DNA from: Streptomyces xanthii
GTDB lineage: Bacteria > Actinomycetota > Actinomycetes > Streptomycetales > Streptomycetaceae
Length of the DNA stretch: 64,000 nt
Reading direction: 5' to 3'
Assembly (NCBI RefSeq): GCF_014621695.1
Contig: NZ_CP061281.1
Coordinates: 1,240,001-1,304,000, forward strand
In this document: positions 1 through 7,655 of the stretch, in pieces
How the letters are laid out: each line of letters opens with the position of its first letter
How positions within the stretch are numbered: the first letter of the stretch is position 1
The notes under the pieces: model-generated
Told to the model about the DNA's origin: nothing
Seen by the model: the letters and a program-made list of their open reading frames with translations, nothing else
Databases searched by the model: none
Made by a program: the position numbers and the translations under genes

Positions 1-1449
1 GGGCGTGGCGGCACTGCCGACTTCCTGGTGGGCGTGAACCGGCTGTACAACGGCTATCCGGCGCAGCGCGAGGAGGCCGAGCGGGTGCTGCTGGACGCCT
101 TCCTCGCGGACCTGCGCGGCGCGTACGCGTCGAGCCGCGCCGACCGGCTGCGCACCACCCACTGCCTGGCCCTGCTCGACAACGCGGACTCCCCCGTCGG
201 CGAGGCCTTCCTGCAACTGCTGCTCGACGCGCGCGAACGCGCCCGGCGCCCCGACCCGCTGCTCGTCGTGGCCACGGCCCGGCGCCGTCCGGAGGCGCTG
301 GTGCGGGCGGAGACCGGCAGCGGCCGCCGCCCGGAGTACGGGGACAGCTGGCCTCAGCAGGGCGGGTTCGCGCCGCTGGACGCGGGGCCGCTGCGCGCGG
401 GCCGGCTGCGGAACCTGACCCGGCGCGAGGTGGAGGAGCAGGCGGCGGCCACGGTGGACGCGCTGCCGGCCGGTTCGGTCCTGCCGCGCGCGGACAACGC
501 GGTGCAGTGGCTCGGCTGGATCGTGCACGAGCTGACGCGCGGCCATCCCGCGGGCACCGCCCGGGTCCTGGACGTGCTGCGCCGGATGCCGGCGGGGCTG
601 CCGTGGGACGAGCGGGTGCGGCAGTGCCTGGCGCCCGCCGACGGCAGCGTGCGCCCGGAGCCGGTCCTCACGGCGGGCCCCGATCTCCTCGATCGGCTGC
701 TGCGGGACTGCTCGGGGCAGTTGCTGCGGGTGCTGCCCCGGGCCGCGGCGGCGCTCACCCTCGGCCGCGCCGAGACCTGCGAGCCGCTGTGGGAGAACCA
801 GGAGTCGGTGCTGCGCGAGTTCGTGAACCTGAGCGCGGACGATCTGCGCACGGTGCGCGAGCCCGAGGAGGGGCTGCCGGCGCTGCCCCGGCTGACCCGG
901 TTCCTGCTGCTGCGCCGGCTCGACGGGGCGGCCGGCCCGGACGACGACGCGGGGACCTGGACGGGCGCGCACCGCGCGCTGCGCCGGGCCGCCCGGGATC
1001 GCGGCGATCTGCGCACGGTCGCCTACCACGATCTGGCCCTGGGCGATCTGCCCGCCGCCGTCGACTTCCTGCGGGAACGTTTCGACGAGACGGGCGCCGA
1101 CGCGTGGTGCGCGGACCTCGCCTGGATCCAGCGTGCCCCGGCCCGCTGGGCGGGCGCCCCGCCGGAGTCCGCCCGTGAGCGGTACGAGCGGCTGGTGGGG
1201 GTCGCCGAGGGGGACGCGGCGCGGCGGGCCATCACCCGGCTGCTCACCGCGGGCTGGATCACCGCGCACCCCCGCCCGGAGGGCGGCGCGCCGCAGCCGT
1301 ACGCGGACCCGCTGGGCGACCCGTACGCGGAGCTGTACCCGGACATCGCCGAGGAGTTCCTCACGCTGCGCCGGCCGATCGGGGACGAACACGACCGCCA
1401 TGTGCTGCTGCGCATGGCCCAGCGGTACGAGAGGAAACCGTGGTGGTAG
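1..1449 (+). CDS. NTPase-like protein, 5'-truncated by window edge
   Basis: The reading frame is open from base 1 with no credible start, so the gene begins upstream; 482 residues are visible. An early stretch reads LALLDNADSP followed by LLVVATAR, resembling a Walker B/sensor pair of a STAND- or AAA-type NTPase; the P-loop would lie outside the window. The rest is alpha-helical, Arg/Leu-rich and has no motif I recognise. The stop overlaps the GTG start of the next gene by 10 nt, so the two are translationally coupled and probably act together as a cytoplasmic NTPase with an extracytoplasmic sensor. That role is inference. No specific family is recognised. Confidence 0.75.
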   Translation, partial: GRGGTADFLVGVNRLYNGYPAQREEAERVLLDAFLADLRGAYASSRADRLRTTHCLALLDNADSPVGEAFLQLLLDARERARRPDPLLVVATARRRPEALVRAETGSGRRPEYGDSWPQQGGFAPLDAGPLRAGRLRNLTRREVEEQAAATVDALPAGSVLPRADNAVQWLGWIVHELTRGHPAGTARVLDVLRRMPAGLPWDERVRQCLAPADGSVRPEPVLTAGPDLLDRLLRDCSGQLLRVLPRAAAALTLGRAETCEPLWENQESVLREFVNLSADDLRTVREPEEGLPALPRLTRFLLLRRLDGAAGPDDDAGTWTGAHRALRRAARDRGDLRTVAYHDLALGDLPAAVDFLRERFDETGADAWCADLAWIQRAPARWAGAPPESARERYERLVGVAEGDAARRAITRLLTAGWITAHPRPEGGAPQPYADPLGDPYAELYPDIAEEFLTLRRPIGDEHDRHVLLRMAQRYERKPWW

Positions 1450-2978
1450 ACGAGAGAGGGTTCACGCCACGGCGGCCGCGGCCGCGCCGCTGGCCCTGGG
1501 CGCTGCTGTCCGCCGTGGTGCTGGGCGCCGGAGTGTGGCTGCTGGTCTCGCTCCTCGGCGAGGACGGGTCCGGGCACGGCAAGGAGTGCGCGCCGGGCAT
1601 CTACGAGACCGGCCCGCGCAAGGAGTGCGTGGGCGTCTCGGACGGGTCGTTCGTCTTCGACGACTCCCTCAAGGACGTCATGGCGAAGATCGAGAAGGAG
1701 AACGCGCGGGTCGAGGAGTCCGGCAAGAAGTACGTGTCGGTGGTCTACGTGGAACCGCTGACGACCGTGCCGGGCGAGGAGGAGACCAAGTACGGGCTGC
1801 GGGCCGAGCTGCTCGGCGCGTATCTCGCGCAGCGCCGGCTCAACGACCCGGACCTGGGCGGCGGCCGCGGCGACCTGCCGCAGATCCGGCTGCTCGTGGG
1901 CAATCTGGGGCTGCGTTCGGAGCAGTGGAAGCCGCTCACCGAGGAGGTGATCGCCCGTTCGAAGGGCGAGGACCACGTGGTCGCGGTGGCCGGGTTCGGG
2001 CAGAGCCGCGGCGGCACCGGCAAGGCGGTCTCGGAGCTGCGCAGGCAGGGCATCCCGATGATGGGGGCGACGGTCACCGCGGACGGTCTCGCGGACACGG
2101 CGGACCCGGGCTTCTTCCGGGTGTCGGCACCCAACCGGGACCAGGCCTCGGGGGCGGTCAACTATCTGCGCGAACAGCAGAAGAAGCACCCCGGGTACAA
2201 GGTGGCGGTGATCCGGGACCGGAACACGGACGACATCTACAACACTTCGCTGTACCGGTCGTTCCAGACGGCCGCGCAGAACCGCGGGCTGAAGCTGGAG
2301 GGGGTGCCGCTGGAGTTCCTGTCCAGCACGGACGGGGTGTCGAACGCGTTCTCGTCGGTCGCCGACAAGGTGTGCGCGCTCAAGCCCGACGCGGTGTTCT
2401 TCGCGGGCCGGGGCCTGAACATCCGCAACTTCATCAACTCGATGTCGGCGCCGGACCGCCGCTGCACGGTCACGCTGCTGACCGGCGACGACGCCCTGGG
2501 CGCGTACTACGGGGCGAAGGAGAGCGAGGCGCGCCGCGCCCGGTTCCGTACGGAGTGGCAGGACAGCCGGGTGACCGTGCTGTACACGGCGCTCGGCCAC
2601 CCGGCGCTCGCGGGCGAGCTGTACGCGAAGGAGAACGATCCGCTGCCGGACTTCGTGGAGCTGTACCGCGCCGAGTTCGGCGGCAGCGCGCAGGCCGTGA
2701 ACAAGGCGCTGGAGGACGGCCAGTCGGTGCTCGGGCACGACGCGGTGTGGTCGCTCGGCATCGCCGTACGGGCCGCGGCGGGCCCCGACGGCAAGGGCCA
2801 GGTGAACCCGGGCGCGACCCTGCAGATGCTGCTCCAGCTCGGCGGCAGCGAAGCGGTGTCGGGCCTGAGCGGCCCGCTGTCCTTCGGCTCGGACGGCAAC
2901 CCGGACGGCAAGCCGATGGCGCTGGTGCGGATGGAACCGAGCGGGACGTACACGTTCCGGCAGGTGCTCAGGCCCTAG
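1440..2978 (+). CDS. membrane-anchored periplasmic-binding-fold protein (ABC receptor family)
   Basis: The product is 512 aa. A short basic N-terminus is followed by one hydrophobic segment (about residues 18-40) without a lipobox, so it is probably anchored by a signal-anchor helix with the bulk outside. The ectodomain has the type 1 periplasmic-binding fold of Leu/Ile/Val receptors: alternating beta strands and helices, with phrases such as VVAVAGFGQS, GIPMMGATVTAD and KVAVIRDRNTDD. No permease or ATPase genes are adjacent, so transport is unlikely; ligand sensing coupled to the overlapping upstream gene is more plausible (inference). GTG at 1440 is preceded by AGAGGAAAC; GTG at 1443 is an alternative start. 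Confidence 0.85.
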   Translation: MVVDERGFTPRRPRPRRWPWALLSAVVLGAGVWLLVSLLGEDGSGHGKECAPGIYETGPRKECVGVSDGSFVFDDSLKDVMAKIEKENARVEESGKKYVSVVYVEPLTTVPGEEETKYGLRAELLGAYLAQRRLNDPDLGGGRGDLPQIRLLVGNLGLRSEQWKPLTEEVIARSKGEDHVVAVAGFGQSRGGTGKAVSELRRQGIPMMGATVTADGLADTADPGFFRVSAPNRDQASGAVNYLREQQKKHPGYKVAVIRDRNTDDIYNTSLYRSFQTAAQNRGLKLEGVPLEFLSSTDGVSNAFSSVADKVCALKPDAVFFAGRGLNIRNFINSMSAPDRRCTVTLLTGDDALGAYYGAKESEARRARFRTEWQDSRVTVLYTALGHPALAGELYAKENDPLPDFVELYRAEFGGSAQAVNKALEDGQSVLGHDAVWSLGIAVRAAAGPDGKGQVNPGATLQMLLQLGGSEAVSGLSGPLSFGSDGNPDGKPMALVRMEPSGTYTFRQVLRP

Positions 2979-3014
2979 GGCCCCGCGGGCCCAGCCGGAT
3001 CCGAAAGAAGGGTC

Positions 3015-3752
3015 CTAGGCACGGGCCGGGCCGAACTCGGCGAGGGCGTCCGCCACCATCGTCTCCAGGCGGGCGTGGTGGGCGCCGCGCCAGTAGACGC
3101 GGCTGCACTCGGTGCAGGCGGCGAACACGTCGTAGTTCGCGCGGGTGCCGCCCTCAAGGCGGTCGGCGACGTCCTCCTTGCTCGCCTCGGTGAGCGGCCC
3201 GTTGCACGCGGTGCAGCGGGTCCACGGGCGCAGCTCGGGGGCGAACCGGCCGAGGATGTCGCGCAGTTGCTCGTCGGGCTGGTCGCTGTAGACGTAGGCG
3301 CCCGCGAACAGTTCGCGGCGGCGCAGCAGTCCGCGGTCGCGGCTGAGCAGGACGCGCCGCTCCTCGGCGGAGCGGGTGGCGAGGGCGGGGTCGCCGATGT
3401 CGACGGCCTCGTACGCGGCGTCGACGCCGAGCAGCCGGAGCCGGCGGGCGAGGGTGCCCAGGTGCACGTCGAGCAGGAAGCGCAGGGGCGCGCCGGGCAC
3501 CTCCTGAGGGCGGTGGACGGGGAGCACCTCGACGCGTTCGCCAGCCGACGGGACGTGGGCAGTGGGCACGTCGTGGCCGTCGACGCGGAGCGTGCCGGCC
3601 TCCGTGAGGGGCACGCCGAGCGACTCCACGACGTGGCCGAGCGTGGACACACCGTCCGTGACGAGCGGCGCGGGTTCGCCGGAACGCCACTGCGCGGGCA
3701 CGAAAAGCCCCAGTTCGGGGGCGACTTGGACGAGGATCTCCGGACCGTTCAT
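3015..3752 (-). CDS. Mut7-C RNase-domain protein with N-terminal ubiquitin-like domain
   Basis: The product is 245 aa. Residues 1-85 resemble the ubiquitin-like fold that precedes Mut7-C domains in bacteria. From about residue 90 comes the PIN-like Mut7-C domain (LDVHLGTLARRLRLLG is its typical opening, with conserved acidic residues and LLSRDRGLL). The C-terminal third carries two Cys pairs (CTAC and CTEC), a zinc ribbon. Mut7-C proteins are predicted RNases; the substrate is unknown. ATG at 3752 was chosen because the domain starts immediately after it. The gene is divergent from the proteasome subunit gene and convergent with the preceding gene, whose end is 36 bp away. Confidence 0.9.
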   Translation of the reverse strand: MNGPEILVQVAPELGLFVPAQWRSGEPAPLVTDGVSTLGHVVESLGVPLTEAGTLRVDGHDVPTAHVPSAGERVEVLPVHRPQEVPGAPLRFLLDVHLGTLARRLRLLGVDAAYEAVDIGDPALATRSAEERRVLLSRDRGLLRRRELFAGAYVYSDQPDEQLRDILGRFAPELRPWTRCTACNGPLTEASKEDVADRLEGGTRANYDVFAACTECSRVYWRGAHHARLETMVADALAEFGPARA

Positions 3753-3881
3753 CGGGACAGAATGCCATGCCGGGGCGGCGGCCCGCCGGGGATGTCCCGG
3801 CCGGGCGGACAGGTTCGCCGGGCGGCGCGCCGGGGAAGGTCCCCCGGAGGCCTTGGCGACGAACCGGAGGGCGAGGAACGG

Positions 3882-4709
3882 ATGACCGATCACACGCAGG
3901 GGCTGCCGGCCGTGTTCCTGGACGCCGACACGTCGTCGTTCACGCGGTTCGCGGAGCGGGTCGCGCCGCACTCGCTGCCGTGGAGCGGGGTGACGGGCCC
4001 GGTGCGCGACGTGCCGCACGGCACGACCGTGCTGGCGCTCACCTTCGAGGGCGGCGTCCTGATGGCGGGCGACCGGCGCGCGACGATGGGCAACGTGATC
4101 GCCCAGCGGGACCTGGAGAAGGTCAACGCGGCGGACGAGTACACGGCGGTCGCGTTCGCGGGAACGGTCGGTCTGGCCAAGGAGCTGGTGCGCCTGTTCC
4201 AGCTGGAGCTCGCGCACTACGAGAAGCTGGAGCGCCGCCCGCTGAGCCTCAACGGCAAGGCGCAGCGGCTCGCCACGATGATCCGCGAGCATCTGCCGCA
4301 GGCCATGCAGGGGCTCGCGGTGATCCCGCTGCTCGCGGGGTACGACGAGGCGCGCGGTGTGGGCCGGATCTTCAACTACGACGTGGGCGGCGGCCTGTTC
4401 GAGGCGACCGCCTTCCACGCCGACGGGTCGGGGTCGCCGTACGCGCGGGGCGCCCTGAAGAAGCTGTACCGGCCGGGACTCTCGGCGGCCGACGCGACGA
4501 CCCTGGCCGTTCAGGCCCTCTACGACGCGGCGGACGACGACTCGGCGACGGGCGGGCCCGATCTGAACCGGGGGATCTATCCGTCGGTGGCCCTCGTCAC
4601 GGAGGCGGGCTACCGCGCGGTGCCGGAGGACGAGGTGCGGGCGGTCGCGGAGGCGGTGGTGAACGCACGCGCGTCGTCTCCCGAAGGGCCTCGGGCGCCG
4701 CTCGTGTGA
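3882..4709 (+). CDS. prcB: proteasome beta subunit paralogue, orphan
   Basis: The product is 275 aa and reads as a full-length actinobacterial 20S proteasome beta subunit. The propeptide ends at His46-Gly47 and the mature N-terminal nucleophile would be Thr48. Asp64 and Lys80 fall at the expected mature positions 17 and 33 of the catalytic triad. Family motifs AGDRRATMGN and LYDAADDDSATGGPD are intact. GGAGG sits about 11 nt before the ATG. The oddity is context: prcA, pup, dop, pafA and mpa are not beside it, whereas the housekeeping prcB lies in a pup-prcB-prcA operon. It is probably a second beta subunit that either joins the main core particle or replaces its partner under some condition (inference). 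Confidence 0.92.
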   Translation: MTDHTQGLPAVFLDADTSSFTRFAERVAPHSLPWSGVTGPVRDVPHGTTVLALTFEGGVLMAGDRRATMGNVIAQRDLEKVNAADEYTAVAFAGTVGLAKELVRLFQLELAHYEKLERRPLSLNGKAQRLATMIREHLPQAMQGLAVIPLLAGYDEARGVGRIFNYDVGGGLFEATAFHADGSGSPYARGALKKLYRPGLSAADATTLAVQALYDAADDDSATGGPDLNRGIYPSVALVTEAGYRAVPEDEVRAVAEAVVNARASSPEGPRAPLV

Positions 4710-4751
4710 GGCGTGGCGTCTGCCGGGTGCGGTTTCGTCGGCGGCCGTCCG

Positions 4752-4911
4752 CCGGTGGGGGCTGGTCGCGCAGTTCCCCGCGCCCCTGGAAGGCTGCGGC
4801 TTCGCCGCGCCTTCCCCCGACCACAGGCACCCCGCACCTTGATCGGGGAAATGCGGCGCGCAGCGCCTGCATTTCAGGGGCGCGGGGAACTGCGCGAGCA
4901 GCCCCCACCGG
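4752..4911. repeat. Streptomyces-type dispersed inverted repeat
   Basis: Arms at about 4752-4790 and 4873-4911 are near-perfect reverse complements of about 39 nt. Each contains GCGCAGTTCCCCGCGCCCCT or its complement. The spacer is about 80 nt and holds a second small GC hairpin. I recognise the arm as an interspersed element often seen between Streptomyces genes. It lies between two same-strand genes, fills most of the 332-nt gap 4710-5041, and could fold as a terminator for the proteasome gene. Nothing else is recognisable in that gap. Confidence 0.8.
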
Positions 4912-5041
4912 ACCCGCGGCCCGCGACGCGCCCGACACACCCCCGGCGATCCCGTCTCGCTCCCCGAAGCGCCCGTGCAGGGCGACACGGCCGTCGAGTA
5001 ACGTCCAGGGGAACATCCGAGATCAGCCCGGGGGGGCTCAT

Positions 5042-5914
5042 ATGGGGACGGGGAGCACGACCGTGCGGGCAGTGCCAGTGCCAGTACCACAGGATGTCGC
5101 GAGCCAACCGGACTGCTGGACCCGGGCCGCGGAACTGGCGGCGAGCCACAGGTCCGCGCTCCCGCACCGCGGAGAACGCGTCGCGGTCATCGGCTCCGGC
5201 CCCGCCTACGCGATGGCCCAGTCCTACGCCGCGCTCCGCGAGAGCCGCGGCCACGGCGAGACGGACGCGTTCAGCGCGTCCGCGTTCCTGTACGGGCGGG
5301 AGTACGACCGGATCGTCGCCCTCACCCGCACCGGCACCGCACCCGTGATGCTGCGGCTGCTCGGCAGGGTGCACGGCAGTGTGCCCAGCGTCGTGATCAC
5401 GGCGGCGCCGGACGCCCCGGACATCGCCGACCACACGGTGCGGCTCGACTTCACCGACCAGCCGGCGACCGAGGTCGCGACCCGGTTCCCGACCACGGCC
5501 CTGGCCCTGCTGCGCGCGCAGCTCGGCGAGAAACTGGACGACGCGACGGACGACGCCCACGAGGCGATCGAGGAGACGCTGCCCCATGTGCTCCTGGCAG
5601 CGCGGGAGTTCACGTTCCTGGGTTCCGGATGGACGTACGGGATAGCCGAGGCGGCCGCGCAGTTGATGCGGGACAACGCGGGCGCCTGGGCGCAGGCCTA
5701 CCACGAGCCGGAGTACCGGCCGGGTCCGGCGGCGGCGCGGCAGGTGACGTGGGTGTTCGGCGAGGTGCCGGAGCGGCTCGCGCGGGCCGTGGCGGACGCG
5801 GGCGGCACGCTCGTCGCGTCGGCGCGGGATCCGCTGGCGGATCTGGTGCGGGTGCAGCGGCTCGCGCTCGGGTCCGCGGCGCACGGTGCGGCCGGGGCGG
5901 TCGGGGCGGCATGA
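5042..5914 (+). CDS. SIS (sugar isomerase) domain protein
   Basis: The product is 290 aa with two SIS-type alpha/beta halves, like the isomerase part of GlmS/AgaS proteins. Residues 40-130 carry VAVIGSGPAYAMAQSY, and from about 180 comes FTFLGSGWTYGIAEAAAQ. Such folds bind phosphosugars and catalyse aldose/ketose isomerisation or deamination, or sense them. No glutaminase domain is present. ATG at 5042 sits in a Gly-rich context (GGGGGG upstream). The stop overlaps the ATG of the next gene (ATGA), implying coupling with the glycerophosphotransferase-like gene and hence a role in supplying or sensing a sugar phosphate for a surface polymer (inference). Confidence 0.82.
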   Translation: MGTGSTTVRAVPVPVPQDVASQPDCWTRAAELAASHRSALPHRGERVAVIGSGPAYAMAQSYAALRESRGHGETDAFSASAFLYGREYDRIVALTRTGTAPVMLRLLGRVHGSVPSVVITAAPDAPDIADHTVRLDFTDQPATEVATRFPTTALALLRAQLGEKLDDATDDAHEAIEETLPHVLLAAREFTFLGSGWTYGIAEAAAQLMRDNAGAWAQAYHEPEYRPGPAAARQVTWVFGEVPERLARAVADAGGTLVASARDPLADLVRVQRLALGSAAHGAAGAVGAA

Positions 5915-6660
5915 CGGACGCGGTGCCGGACCACTGGATCCGGGTTCCGGCGGGGCCGGACGCGGCCCGCTGGGCGACCCGGGGCCGTACCCGCACCGTG
6001 CTGTTCGTCCTGCACAACGTCACGTCGGCGACCCGGCTGCTCGACGTCCTGCCGCTCTTCGACGACGACCTGCGCGTGCAGTTGCTCGCCACGTGCACCG
6101 AGTCCTCGGCGTTCGGCGCGGGCGTACGGGAGCTGCTCGCGCAGACGGGCGTGCCCGTGCTCCCGTGGGAACAGGCCCTGGCCACTCCGGTCGACCTCGC
6201 CGTCTCGGCGAGCTTCGGCGGTCAACTGGCAGAGATTAAAGGGCAGTTGGCCATCCTGTCGCACGGCGTTGGATACACTAAAAGGCTGGGGGTGCCGGGT
6301 GCCGGGTGCCGGGTGCCGGGAGCCGGGAGCGGAGGGGTGGCGCGCCCGTGTTCGGGCTGTCGCCGGAGTGGCTGCTCGGCCCCGACGGGGCGCCGGTCGC
6401 CGACGCGCTCGTCCTGTCGCACCCCGAGCAGGAGGAGCGGCTGCGCGCCGTCTGCCCCGAGGCGGCCCACACCGGGGTGCTCGCCGGTGACCCGTGCTGG
6501 GACCGGATCCTCGCCGCCCGCGCCCACCGCGACCGCTACCGCCGCGCGCTCGGCGTCCGTGCCGGGCAGCGGCTCGTGCTGCTCAGTTCGACCTGGGGAC
6601 CCGACGCGCTGTTCGGCGACGGCGGCGACGACACTCTCCCCGCGCTGCTGCCCCGGCTGA
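5911..6660 (+). CDS. CDP-glycerol glycerophosphotransferase-like protein, N-terminal part (frameshifted)
   Basis: The first about 127 residues (to VGYTKRL) form a coherent N-terminal domain with a Rossmann-like start (TVLFVLHNVTSATRLLDVLPL) and SHGVGYTK, typical of the glycerophosphotransferase-like family. After about 6290 the frame runs into a heptanucleotide tandem repeat, and the following residues (Gly/Cys/Arg-rich) no longer resemble protein; translation would end at 6660. The genuine continuation lies one frame over, from about 6330 to 7655. One extra 7-nt unit, or two fewer, would join the parts into a single protein of 583 or 576 aa. As sequenced, the gene appears to be off. It is coupled by ATGA overlap to the SIS gene. 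Confidence 0.7.
   Translation: MTDAVPDHWIRVPAGPDAARWATRGRTRTVLFVLHNVTSATRLLDVLPLFDDDLRVQLLATCTESSAFGAGVRELLAQTGVPVLPWEQALATPVDLAVSASFGGQLAEIKGQLAILSHGVGYTKRLGVPGAGCRVPGAGSGGVARPCSGCRRSGCSAPTGRRSPTRSSCRTPSRRSGCAPSAPRRPTPGCSPVTRAGTGSSPPAPTATATAARSASVPGSGSCCSVRPGDPTRCSATAATTLSPRCCPG
6290..6331. repeat. heptanucleotide tandem repeat (GGGTGCC)n inside a coding region
   Basis: Four perfect GGGTGCC units occupy 6290-6317. A one-mismatch unit GGGAGCC lies at 6318-6324 and a further degenerate GGGAGCG at 6325-6331. The unit length is not a multiple of three, so gain or loss of a unit changes the reading frame. The tract sits exactly where the glycerophosphotransferase-like gene changes frame. This is the arrangement expected of a slipped-strand phase-variation switch, although an assembly or sequencing miscount of the tract would look the same. 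Confidence 0.9.
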
Positions 6661-7655
6661 CCTCGGAACTCCCGGTGGACACCCATCGTCTGGCCGCCGT
6701 CCTGCACCCCAATCTCTGGCACGGCCACGGCCCCGGCCAGATACGGTCCTGGCTCGACCGGGCCCGTCGCGCGGGGCTCACCCTGATCGACCCGCTGCAC
6801 GGCTGGCGGCAGGCACTGATCGCGGCGGACGCCGTGATCGGCGACCACGGCGCGGTGACCTACTACGCGGCGGCGCTCGGCACACCCGTCCTGCTGGGCG
6901 CCGCCCCGCTCTCCGCGCTCGCGCCGGACGCCCCGGTCCACGCGTTCGTCCGCTCGGCGCCCCGGCTGGACCCGGCCGCCCCGCTGCGCCCGCAGCTCGA
7001 CGCGCTGCTCGCCCGGCACCGGCCGCTGCCCGAGGCGGCGGAGTTCGTCAGCGCGGTGCCGCACGAGGCGGCGCCCCGTCTGCGCCGCCTGTTCCACCAG
7101 CTCCTGGACCTGCCCGAGCCGCCTTGGCCGGCCCGGCTCGCCCCGCTCCCCCTGCCCCCGTACGAACCGGCGGAGCCGTCCGTCCCGTTGCACGTCCGCA
7201 CGTGGATCACGGGCCCGGGCGAGGTGCGCCTGGAGCGGTACGCGGGCCCGCATCCGGCCCCGTGCGGCGAGGACGGCGCCGTGGCGCACACCGCGCTCCA
7301 CGAGGACACCCGCGAGCAGGACAGGCTCGGCCTCGCGGACGCCGTGTTCCGCTACGGGGCCGCCGACGACCCGCGTCTCGGTCCGCCCGAGCGGTGGGCC
7401 GCCGAGACCCTCGACCGCTTCCCGCAGTGCGCGCTGGCCGCGTACGCGACGGGCCCCGCGGAGTGTGTGGTGCGGACGCGGACGGGGGCGCTGGTGGAAC
7501 TGAGCGGTCCGGACGGACCTGACCCGGCGGCGAACGCGTCCGCTCTGCACGCGTGGCTGGCCGCGGGCAAGGATGTGGCCGAACTCGCGGACTCCGGACT
7601 GCTGTTGGACACCAGTGGGGCCGGAACACACCGGGTCAGGGTCACGCTCCGCTGA
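6306..7655 (+). CDS. CDP-glycerol glycerophosphotransferase-like protein, C-terminal part (frameshifted)
   Basis: This is the 449-residue open frame from a GTG inside the heptamer tract. From about residue 13 (GAPVFGLSPEWLL) it is a clear continuation of the upstream ORF's domain. It contains VLSHPEQEERL, VLLSSTWGPDALF, AVLHPNLWHGHG and the nucleotide-binding-like ADAVIGDHGAVTYYAAALGTPVLL, matching the GT-B-like C-terminal lobe of Tag/TagF-type transferases. The family polymerises glycerol-phosphate onto wall teichoic acid or similar polymers. No ribosome-binding site precedes the GTG, so in this state the part is probably untranslated. It ends 14 nt inside the convergent STAND gene. Confidence 0.7.
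   Translation: MPGAGSRERRGGAPVFGLSPEWLLGPDGAPVADALVLSHPEQEERLRAVCPEAAHTGVLAGDPCWDRILAARAHRDRYRRALGVRAGQRLVLLSSTWGPDALFGDGGDDTLPALLPRLTSELPVDTHRLAAVLHPNLWHGHGPGQIRSWLDRARRAGLTLIDPLHGWRQALIAADAVIGDHGAVTYYAAALGTPVLLGAAPLSALAPDAPVHAFVRSAPRLDPAAPLRPQLDALLARHRPLPEAAEFVSAVPHEAAPRLRRLFHQLLDLPEPPWPARLAPLPLPPYEPAEPSVPLHVRTWITGPGEVRLERYAGPHPAPCGEDGAVAHTALHEDTREQDRLGLADAVFRYGAADDPRLGPPERWAAETLDRFPQCALAAYATGPAECVVRTRTGALVELSGPDGPDPAANASALHAWLAAGKDVAELADSGLLLDTSGAGTHRVRVTLR

Noticed and set aside
5071..5095. Short GCCAGTGCCAGTACC repeat in the SIS gene
   Set aside because: It encodes Pro-Val-Pro-Val-Pro in the disordered N-terminus, is too short to be notable and keeps the frame.
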